A stretch of DNA of 64,000 bases, from the NCBI GenBank assembly GCA_020628095.1, contig JAHDFP010000005.1:211373-275372 (forward strand), in the 5' to 3' direction. Below are positions 54,637 to 61,947 of the stretch, piece by piece. This DNA comes from Saprospiraceae bacterium (GTDB lineage Bacteria > Bacteroidota > Bacteroidia > Chitinophagales > Saprospiraceae). How positions within the stretch are numbered: position 1 is the first letter of the stretch; each line of letters begins with the position of its first letter. The position numbers and the translations under genes are program-made. The notes under the pieces were generated by a model. The model worked only from the letters and a program-made list of their open reading frames with translations. It did no database searches and was not told the origin of the DNA.

Positions 54637-56107
54637 TGCTAATTAGTTTTATAGTTTCTACTACGGCTTTTACAATTGGTTTTAAGTTTTTTGAATTCAG
54701 TTCAGAGTATTGTTTATTCATCTTTATAACATGAGAAGAATATTTAATTTTTTTTGATTTATGACTTAAATAGATTTTTTCTGCAATACCTTTTGTAGCT
54801 TCAACAGGGATAATTTGTACATCTCCGCATTGTTCCAGAAAATCAATTTCAGGCTCTGGAAATAGCTTGTCGCCAAAAATGTAAATCAATATTCCACACT
54901 CTTCGATTATTTTATTTCTTATATCAATCCAGGGTTTAAATTTTGAAGGAATTAGTTTTTTATTTGAGTCTATGTGCTTTTTCTTTAATCCTTCCTTAAC
55001 TTCGAAACTTAATATTGCATCAATGTTTTGATACGATTTCGATAATGTAAATTGTTTCACTACCCCACTAATCATAGCCGTTTCAATACCTAAATCATCA
55101 GGGAGTTCAATATGAATTTTGTAACCATTTGCGACCAAAGATTTACCTAATTTAAATGAAAACCTATATGCAAGGTCTTTGTATTTTGCTTTAGATTTAG
55201 GTGTCCCTTTTTTTACTGCTTCTCCTGTTATTATATATATGTTCTTCTTTCTATAATTCCAACGTAGTTCTAACAATAGTTTTTCAATATCTTTGAAATC
55301 TTCTACAAGTACAGTATCTATATTATAGTGTTTTAAATAATCTATTGTCAATTTTTGATGCTGAATGGCATGATGAAAATCTTTATCCTTTTTAAAATCA
55401 GTTTTTGAAACAACTCTTTGAATACAATAATGATTCCTTTGATTTTCTTTATAAGATTGCCTAATTCTGCTTAAAGTATAATCAAGATTAGGGTCGTTGA
55501 AGCTAAAACCAATAAATAAAAACATTTTTGTAGCTAAGTCGCCTTCTAAGTGATTAAGGAACTCTTGATGAGTTTTATGATAATTTTCATAATCGTCCTT
55601 TGTTATAATCGCTTTACTTGCATTTGATATATCTCCATGCATCTTGTAAACTATTGTACTGCCAAAAGGTGAAGGCTCCACTAAATGCTGTGTCATGTGT
55701 TTAACTGATACATGAGCTTTCTTAGCTTTTATCAAAGACATTTCAATTAAGTTATCATAATTAGTAGTCCAATATGTCTTAATTGGAAGGCTCGCAATAA
55801 TCTCATGTTTAGAATTGGGACTTGTCTTTGATATAGACTTAATAATTCTTTCTGTTATTTTATTTCTATTTTTTTTACGATTGTTTACATAGAATTGTGC
55901 TAACTCGATATAGTCATTGATTTCGTTGTGGTTTAACCTTAATTCTTTTGAAAATGGTTTAACTAAATCTTTCCATGATGGAACATTAGAATCCATTGAC
56001 AAACCAGCACCAGCAAATACCGCAGCAAAACCCATTGTCATTGCATTGGTAAAGTCATTGATAAATAATTTTTGTGTATGTCTTATGTATGCTTTATCTA
56101 AGTACAT
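54620..56107 (-). CDS. SIR2-like NADase with C-terminal STALD/SLOG domain
   Basis: A 495-residue protein. Residues about 25-280 form a SIR2 domain: GAG (33-35) in FAGAGLSMDSNVPSW, TTNYDN (114-119), catalytic His157 in YKMHGDIS, and FIGFSFNDPNLDY. Residues about 290-480 look like a STALD/SLOG domain (NIYIITGEAVKKGTPKS ... VANGYKIHIELPDDLGIETAMISGV), as in the Thoeris protein ThsA. N116 and H157 correspond to the NADase pair. No ThsB/TIR gene is near, so it is not standard Thoeris. It overlaps the NADAR gene by 14 bp. Confidence 0.78.
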   Translation of the reverse strand: MYLDKAYIRHTQKLFINDFTNAMTMGFAAVFAGAGLSMDSNVPSWKDLVKPFSKELRLNHNEINDYIELAQFYVNNRKKNRNKITERIIKSISKTSPNSKHEIIASLPIKTYWTTNYDNLIEMSLIKAKKAHVSVKHMTQHLVEPSPFGSTIVYKMHGDISNASKAIITKDDYENYHKTHQEFLNHLEGDLATKMFLFIGFSFNDPNLDYTLSRIRQSYKENQRNHYCIQRVVSKTDFKKDKDFHHAIQHQKLTIDYLKHYNIDTVLVEDFKDIEKLLLELRWNYRKKNIYIITGEAVKKGTPKSKAKYKDLAYRFSFKLGKSLVANGYKIHIELPDDLGIETAMISGVVKQFTLSKSYQNIDAILSFEVKEGLKKKHIDSNKKLIPSKFKPWIDIRNKIIEECGILIYIFGDKLFPEPEIDFLEQCGDVQIIPVEATKGIAEKIYLSHKSKKIKYSSHVIKMNKQYSELNSKNLKPIVKAVVETIKLISNESRI

Positions 56108-56558
56108 TTAATTGAATTTCATTTCTTAATATCATTAGCAAATTTCCCATAACATTTTTACCATCTCCGTTTTTTCCTACTCCCCAAAAATAATCTGCCT
56201 CTGAATCTTCAACTAATAGTGAGGAATTAGTATTAACCAATAATTGCTTCAAGTTCTTATGATTGCAAAATTTAGCTTTTATTCCCTTATACATTACAAG
56301 TATTTTGATGCTATTCCAATCTTGCCTTCTTTGTAATTTATTAGCCTTAGCTATCTGTTTTGCATCGGCTGGCTTCTCTGAATTTCTAATTTTTTCAAAT
56401 AGGTTGCTTTTTGGAAATTTTTGTGCTTGAAAATAGTGTTCAACTGTTTTCCACTCAACGCCATCTAATTCAAAGGGATGAGCTGAAAAATTTGCTAACC
56501 AACCATTTTCCTCATTAGGCTCATAAAATTTTATTACACCATAGTCTTTTGTTGTCAT
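56094..56558 (-). CDS. NADAR (YbiA/RibX-like) family protein
   Basis: A 154-residue NADAR-domain protein. Family blocks in order: WLANFSAHPFELDGVEWKTVEHYFQAQKF, RRQDWNSIKILVMYKGIKAKF and DYFWGVGKNGDGKNVMGNLLMILRNE. NADAR proteins cleave N-glycosidic bonds: RibX/COS1-type enzymes act on riboflavin precursors, and other members remove ADP-ribose from guanine in DNA. Which one applies here is open. It starts 11 bp after the Fic gene and overlaps the SIR2 gene by 14 bp. Confidence 0.9.
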   Translation of the reverse strand: MTTKDYGVIKFYEPNEENGWLANFSAHPFELDGVEWKTVEHYFQAQKFPKSNLFEKIRNSEKPADAKQIAKANKLQRRQDWNSIKILVMYKGIKAKFCNHKNLKQLLVNTNSSLLVEDSEADYFWGVGKNGDGKNVMGNLLMILRNEIQLNVLR

Positions 56559-56569
56559 ATAAAATCTAA

Positions 56570-58111
56570 CTAAAATATTTCTTGAAATTTCTTTTCAATA
56601 ATCTCCGTTTCTATGTTATCCAAATTTTTAAATTCTTTTTGTAATCGACGCTTTGCTATCTTTCCATCATTCTGTTGCATAAATTTTACCAATAAATTTA
56701 TTTGATTATCTGGCAGACCAATCTCATTCTCGATTTCTCTTTTGAATTCATCGTACTTTTGTAAATATTCTATTTCTTTCGGAATAATATTATCAATTGT
56801 ATCAACTACACATTCATACAAAAACTCTGCTTGCGAAGTGCAATCAAAATATCTATATAAATCTTTAGTATCGTTTTTAACTTCCACATTATGTTTACTT
56901 GTGGTATTCCATTCAATATATTCTAAAAGAGGATTAGAATAAGATTCTAAGACTGAACGATAATCATCAATCTTATTTAGAATAGAGGCTGAAACAGGGA
57001 ATACTAAACCTTGGTTGGAGAATTGTTTCTTCGCCAATAGATGATGAATTAGATACCGATGAATTCTTCCGTTACCATCAACAAATGGATGAATAAATAC
57101 AAATCCGAAGGCTATTATTGCTGCACTTACTACTGCATCAATACTTTGCGATTGGATTAATTTATTGTTAGAATCAATTAAGCCATCTATCAATTCTTCT
57201 AAATCCTTGCTATGAGCAGAAATATGCTCTGGGATAGGCTCATAGGTGTCATAATCATGCTCGCCTATAAATCCGCCTTCTTTTCTTAACCCCATTTGTA
57301 TGTGTTTCTTTTTTTCTATAACTACATCTTGGAGTCTAATTAGCTCATCTTTACTTAAATCAATTCTGCCAGCTTGTCCAATAACTTTACTCCACCCAAC
57401 CAACCTTTGACTCCTTGGACTTTCTCCTTCAATTGTGAACGATGCTTTAGAATCTGCAAGCAATAAAAATGCTGAGGCTCTTTGCATCAGTGATTTACCA
57501 AACCTATTTTGAAATTGATTCTGTTCTTTGCCCAACTCTCTGTTTTCAAAACCCATTAATTTTTTTGAACGGTATACATGAGGGCAAAATTCTTTTGTGC
57601 CTAACAGGTTGTTTTCAATCCGATGCCTTGGACTCTTCTCCCCTTCATCTAAAGCATATTGTATCCGACTATCTACTAACTTTGAATATTTGACCTTAGG
57701 GTCTGCATCATCAATATTTAACTTCTTATCGAGTAACCATTCGAATAAAAACCAAATTCTTCGAGAATACTGGCTTGTTGGTTCGTGTTCAACTATTTGT
57801 GCTATATCTTCTTCATTCAATACATCAAATAGCTTTTTAAGTATCAATAGATTTACACCTTCATACTTTAGAGCAAAAGTTAAGTGTTTATAGAGGGTGT
57901 CCTCTGGTAGATATCTAATGGTTTGCACAAGAAATCCATCTTTATAGTATTGTCTATTTTTCTTACTAACGATGGAAATTGGATATTGTACTGGTATCTT
58001 TAGGTCGTAAACATTCATTAAGGCGGCATATCCAACTATGAAGCCATTTTCTGGTAGTTTTATTCCTCGAAATACATCTGATTCTATCGAAATTCTATTG
58101 CCCATCATCAT
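56570..58111 (-). CDS. Fic-domain protein (AMP transferase-like), class II
   Basis: A 513-residue protein started at MMMGNRIS (the longer reading from 58141 adds only 10 residues). The active motif HPFVDGNGRIHR is near residue 341 and is a complete HPFx(D)GNGRxxR. The inhibitory motif SFTIEG (S-x3-E-G, residues 224-229) lies before the Fic core, as in class II proteins that are self-inhibited by a helix. The last 100 residues look like a winged helix. It is the first gene of the seven-gene operon. Fic enzymes transfer AMP or another nucleotide moiety to proteins. Confidence 0.88.
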   Translation of the reverse strand: MMMGNRISIESDVFRGIKLPENGFIVGYAALMNVYDLKIPVQYPISIVSKKNRQYYKDGFLVQTIRYLPEDTLYKHLTFALKYEGVNLLILKKLFDVLNEEDIAQIVEHEPTSQYSRRIWFLFEWLLDKKLNIDDADPKVKYSKLVDSRIQYALDEGEKSPRHRIENNLLGTKEFCPHVYRSKKLMGFENRELGKEQNQFQNRFGKSLMQRASAFLLLADSKASFTIEGESPRSQRLVGWSKVIGQAGRIDLSKDELIRLQDVVIEKKKHIQMGLRKEGGFIGEHDYDTYEPIPEHISAHSKDLEELIDGLIDSNNKLIQSQSIDAVVSAAIIAFGFVFIHPFVDGNGRIHRYLIHHLLAKKQFSNQGLVFPVSASILNKIDDYRSVLESYSNPLLEYIEWNTTSKHNVEVKNDTKDLYRYFDCTSQAEFLYECVVDTIDNIIPKEIEYLQKYDEFKREIENEIGLPDNQINLLVKFMQQNDGKIAKRRLQKEFKNLDNIETEIIEKKFQEIF

Positions 58112-58182
58112 AATATATGAAAAACAAACGGAATTTACCAATATTTATTCAAATGATTTGTATATCAAAGAGGAAAGATGAA

Positions 58183-58226
58183 TGTGTATTCACATAAAAT
58201 GCAGATAAAATGTGTGGATTTACACA
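58183..58226. promoter_or_regulatory. Palindromes upstream of the Fic-led operon
   Basis: TGTGTATTCACA (58183-58194) and TGTGTGGATTTACACA (58211-58226), 72-115 bp upstream of the Fic start. The second matches the site at 49757-49772 at 14 of 16 positions (TGTGAAGATTTACACA). Confidence 0.6.
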
Positions 58227-58248
58227 TAAATAGCATTTAACTCATTTT

Positions 58249-59508
58249 TCAATAAAAATCATAGACCTTTTTTGGTTTATGCTCTCCATGTCTTAGGTGC
58301 TTCTCCGCAATTGAATAAAACTTAAATAAATCACCCGCAAAGAATGGTGGTAATCTGATTTCGCCAGTTTGAACTGATGAATTATAATTTCCAATGCAAA
58401 TTCTTAGAGGATGACATTTGTCATTTTGTTTGATAGTTTTTATTCTCTTAGGAATACATACTACTCGGTAATCTTGTCCTCGATATGTGCATCGAAAAGT
58501 CCCATCAGAGTAATTAATAGTATCACAATTTCGAGCTACTTCGACGATAGTGTACAATACCTTTTTATCCTTACAAATTAAATTTGCTCTCTCCATGATG
58601 TGGTTATATAATCCAACATCTGCAAATACATATGAATTGAAGTGGACACCATTAATCTTATGGATTAATCCTGATTTAGCAAGAAAATCTATACAGTAAT
58701 TATACTCTCTAACTCGACTGTGTTTCCCAATACTACTAAAATTGAATGACTTAAATTTTGCTGAATTAGAAATACTTGTCCAAATATCATTTAGTCTCTT
58801 AGGCATAACACCATTATGCATATTTAAAAAATCAGCTTGAATTTTGCATCTGATTTTGGATTTAATCTGCTCCGTTTTATAAGTTGATTTTGTTACATGA
58901 TAAGAGCTTGCTGATTCAGGTAGACCACCAGAGATTAAATAGGCTTGGTAATATTGTCCCATCAAATCATAAAATTTTTGTTTTACGCATTTGATATAGT
59001 CTTGATTAATGTAATGTGTATACGCTGCTTTACCGAACTGACTTATCTGACTTATATACTCTTTAAATGATAATGGATGTAAAGTCTTTACAAGAACCTG
59101 TTTATGGAAAGATGTATGAAACTCAGAAGCTAAAAAATCGAAATAACAAGATATACTGATAATGTAGTATTTCTCTTTTAGCTGGTTAAAGATTGGAAGA
59201 TATTTAATACATGAAATGCAATCATCTATATTATCAAGAATTATTAGCGTTTCATTTCTATCGATTTGTCTGTCAGCTAATCCTGTAATTTTTTCAATTA
59301 CGATTTCAGGTTCATAGAATTCAGTAAAAACTTCCTTTATTTTAGAGTCCTGTAAGTTAAGATAAACAACGTCTTTAAATTTTTCATCTCCCCATTTCTT
59401 TACTAAAGTAGTTTTTCCTACTTGCCGTATCCCTTTAATTATAAGTGGTTTTCTTGCACTGCGCTTCCATGCAGTAAGTTGTTTTCTTAGTTCCCTTTCA
59501 AAGTACAT
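58249..59508 (-). CDS. AAA ATPase with DUF4143-like C-terminal domain
   Basis: A 419-residue protein of the AAA_14/DUF4143 group: Walker A GIRQVGKTTLVKKWG near residue 25, Walker B LIILDNIDDC near residue 90, and an arginine-finger-like region; the C-terminal part (ISGGLPESASSYHV ... IDFLAKSGLIHKINGV ... VFADVGLYNHI) is typical of DUF4143. These proteins are frequent in Bacteroidota islands; their job is not known. Upstream of the Fic-led operon on the same strand, 100 bp away, it may be its own transcription unit. Confidence 0.85.
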   Translation of the reverse strand: MYFERELRKQLTAWKRSARKPLIIKGIRQVGKTTLVKKWGDEKFKDVVYLNLQDSKIKEVFTEFYEPEIVIEKITGLADRQIDRNETLIILDNIDDCISCIKYLPIFNQLKEKYYIISISCYFDFLASEFHTSFHKQVLVKTLHPLSFKEYISQISQFGKAAYTHYINQDYIKCVKQKFYDLMGQYYQAYLISGGLPESASSYHVTKSTYKTEQIKSKIRCKIQADFLNMHNGVMPKRLNDIWTSISNSAKFKSFNFSSIGKHSRVREYNYCIDFLAKSGLIHKINGVHFNSYVFADVGLYNHIMERANLICKDKKVLYTIVEVARNCDTINYSDGTFRCTYRGQDYRVVCIPKRIKTIKQNDKCHPLRICIGNYNSSVQTGEIRLPPFFAGDLFKFYSIAEKHLRHGEHKPKKVYDFY

Positions 59509-60225
59509 AGTGAAGTTTTTCTCAAATAAATATTATGTAATGAGAAGAAAGTCACGAGATTATTATAAAAAAAGAAGAATCGTTTGAAAAAGAACGGTGA
59601 TAAAACTTCTTGTTGTTATAGGTTAAACGTAATGTTGTTACTGCCCCTAACGCACCCATTGCAAGTCGCATTCCAATATTTGTGTAATATAAAACAATGC
59701 ATCATAAACTTGTTTTATTCATATATAATTTTTTCAAATATGAAGATTGGATTATCACGTAACAACCATGACCAATGAATGGAACTTAAACTGTTTTATA
59801 TGACCAACAATATTTTATTATAAAACGAAACATCAATCTGACCTGTTACACCAGTTAAGCATTTGTGTTGTTGTTTCGTTTATGTTTAGTGTATAGGGTC
59901 TTTGTTTGTAAATATTTACCCCTAAGAGGACCGAGTCAAATTTCTTAAATTTGTGTTAAAAACTTGTATTTAAAACTTTGTTTTATTAGTGGGTCTCGCC
60001 AAAGACTTAATTGCGTCACCAGTCTTGAAAATGATATGACAAAGTTAATGCAATAATTTGGATGGATTCCATGCACCTATTTCACCCTAAGATGTCTTGA
60101 ACAGTAAACCAAAATAACATCCTTATCTTAGTGTCATAGGGAACAATTGCATATCAATAGATTTATGAAGTATGATGCAATAATTTTCACTTGTCATCAC
60201 ATCAAACTTCCCATTTATAATGCAT
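59509..60225. other. 700-bp non-coding stretch at the right island end
   Basis: No plausible gene was found on either strand. It contains the inverted repeat at 59823-59881 and several short imperfect stems near 59900-60030 (for example AAGACT...AGTCTT). It runs up to the right boundary repeat. An untranslated RNA or recombinase-binding region is possible. Confidence 0.5.
59823..59881. other. 10-bp inverted repeat AAACGAAACA / TGTTTCGTTT
   Basis: AAACGAAACA (59823-59832) and TGTTTCGTTT (59872-59881) are perfectly complementary with a 39-bp spacer. The spacer and the 150 bases after it have no gene. It may be a recombinase arm site or the closing stem of an RNA. Confidence 0.4.
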
Positions 60226-60251
60226 AATCGAAACTATATCGAAACTATTTG
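60226..60251 (+). repeat. Right boundary direct repeat (attR-like)
   Basis: Begins AATCGAAACTATATCGAAAC, then TATTTG; the only change from the left copy is G to A at position 22. The core genome resumes after it with the glycosyltransferase at 60445. Confidence 0.78.
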
Positions 60252-60444
60252 CAGTTCTAATCAGATACTAAAATCACTTAACAGATTGATTAACAAACTT
60301 TTATAGATAATTGATGAGTATTACGAAGTTTACTATTATGTTAAATAGGCTTTTGTCGAAGCCAGCGCCACCTCTACCACATACAGGAATTATATTTTCC
60401 GATATTCACACCTATATAATATAGCATCCGATCTTACAAGAGCA

Positions 60445-61590
60445 ATGAGAACTGAGACCAATAATAAACAGAACATCTTATTATTAGAATCCTATTATGG
60501 AGGTTCTCATAAGTATTGGGCTGATAATTTGATTAGATACTCTCGGCATAACATCCAGTTGATGACATTGCCTGCACGGAAATGGAAATGGCGGATGCAA
60601 GGCGCTGCTTATACATTCTACGAAATGATTTTGGAGGATCAATCCCGTCCAGATATCATCATCGCGTCTTCTATGATAGATATGTCTATGTTGATCTCAT
60701 TATTACGCGGTCATCTGGATTGCTCCTATATATTATATATGCACGAAAACCAGCTGACCTATCCCCTGTCTCATTTGTCAGAGAAAAATTTTGATCTCAG
60801 CTATGGCTATCAGAACTACAAGTCATGTCTAGCTACCGATGCCGTTCTCTTTAACTCACATTATCATAAGAAAGAATTTGTCAGTGCTTGTAATCAGCTT
60901 TTAGATAAGATGCCTGATTATAATAACAAATCATCCGTCGACAGAATCAAAAACAAATCTGAGGTCATCGAGGTTGGCTTGGATTTTAGTTTGCTGGACA
61001 GATACTCTCATTCTGAGACAGATAATAAGACAAACAAAAAGGTCAAGACTATATTATGGAATCACAGATGGGAATATGATAAGAACCCTACCCTTTTCAT
61101 CAATCTTCTCAGAAAGCTAAATCGTAACCACCAAGATTATAAGCTCTGCATCACTGGTCTCGATAAAGACCAAAATGAAAAACAATACCAGGAAGTTATG
61201 GATGAGTTTGGCAGTCACATTATACATCTGGGATACATAGAATCATATCAACAATATATCGAGATGATATCTTCCACGGACATTCTTATAGTTACATCAG
61301 ATCATGACTTCTTTGGATTGAGCGTAATAGAGGCCATCTATTGCGGCAACTCCCCTCTCCTACCGACTGATATGGTGTACTCAGAATATGTTTCCGATAG
61401 CTCATTATTTTACCACTCGGAAGAGGAATTATATGACAAAACAGTGGCTTTTTTGACCGATACATATAGAAATAACTCATATATAAAGAATAATCTTAGG
61501 AAATATGATTGGTCTATTCTGTCAAAAACTTATGATATATTTTTTGAAAGAATGGTGACGAATAATAAATCAAAAGATAATTTCGAATAA
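60445..61590 (+). CDS. tRNA-queuosine alpha-mannosyltransferase-like glycosyltransferase (DUF3524)
   Basis: A 381-residue GT-B enzyme. The N-terminal DUF3524 domain is clear: ILLLESYYGGSHKYWADNLIRYSRHNIQLMTLPARKWKWRMQGAAYTF, then IIASSMIDMSMLISLLRG, LYMHENQLTYPLS and the AVLFNSHYHKKEF block. The C-terminal glycosyltransferase domain has the donor site DHDFFGLSVIEAIYCGNSPLLP. This is the family of human GTDC1 (QTMAN) and bacterial homologues that mannosylate queuosine in tRNA-Asp. It is a core gene next to the right island boundary. A different glycosyl acceptor cannot be excluded. Confidence 0.85.
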   Translation: MRTETNNKQNILLLESYYGGSHKYWADNLIRYSRHNIQLMTLPARKWKWRMQGAAYTFYEMILEDQSRPDIIIASSMIDMSMLISLLRGHLDCSYILYMHENQLTYPLSHLSEKNFDLSYGYQNYKSCLATDAVLFNSHYHKKEFVSACNQLLDKMPDYNNKSSVDRIKNKSEVIEVGLDFSLLDRYSHSETDNKTNKKVKTILWNHRWEYDKNPTLFINLLRKLNRNHQDYKLCITGLDKDQNEKQYQEVMDEFGSHIIHLGYIESYQQYIEMISSTDILIVTSDHDFFGLSVIEAIYCGNSPLLPTDMVYSEYVSDSSLFYHSEEELYDKTVAFLTDTYRNNSYIKNNLRKYDWSILSKTYDIFFERMVTNNKSKDNFE

Positions 61591-61947
61591 AAAAATTGCG
61601 ATATGTTTTAAAAAACTGATTTCAAGTTTTAAATTCGTAGCGTTTTTAAAGCAGTAATAAACCAAATTCTACAAAAGTATTTCCAAATTTCATAAGATCA
61701 ATTTTAATTCCCAAGATCGATTTATGTTAGTGTTTACCGACTAAGATATTGCTGATCAATTCTTTATATATAATATAGAATACTCATATGACTAATGTCT
61801 AACTTTTGTCTTCTATGGGAGATAAAGAGATTGTAGTCGTATGAGTTATTTGCTATTAGATTAAGATTTTCTATCATACGTCGACTTACAGCGTATGATT
61901 GCTGATATTCATTTATTAATTATTTAATGTTAACACAAAAGTTAATA
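61591..61947. other. Non-coding leader before the collagen-like gene
   Basis: No gene in these 357 bases. They hold a perfect 8-bp stem ATCATACG (61873-61880) / CGTATGAT (61892-61899) with an 11-nt loop, and a second imperfect repeat ACTCATATGAC (61782-61792) / GTCGTATGAGT (61836-61846). The stem sits 49 bp before the start codon and may control expression of the surface protein. Confidence 0.45.

Larger units (their letters stand above)
18988..60251. mobile_element. 41-kb integrated defence island
   Basis: Bounded by the 26-bp direct repeats at 18988-19013 and 60226-60251. A complete tyrosine recombinase lies 262 bp inside the left repeat. Content is almost wholly defence or conflict genes, with broken remnants. 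No conjugation, capsid, portal or terminase genes were seen, so it is a mobilisable or self-integrating island rather than a conjugative element or prophage. Confidence 0.75.

Noticed and set aside
54620..56107. Thoeris system
   Set aside because: The SIR2-STALD protein resembles ThsA but no TIR (ThsB) gene is present in the island; the neighbours are NADAR and ECF genes.
18988..60251. Integrative conjugative element or prophage
   Set aside because: No relaxase, Tra, VirB/D4, capsid, portal or terminase gene was seen between the repeats.
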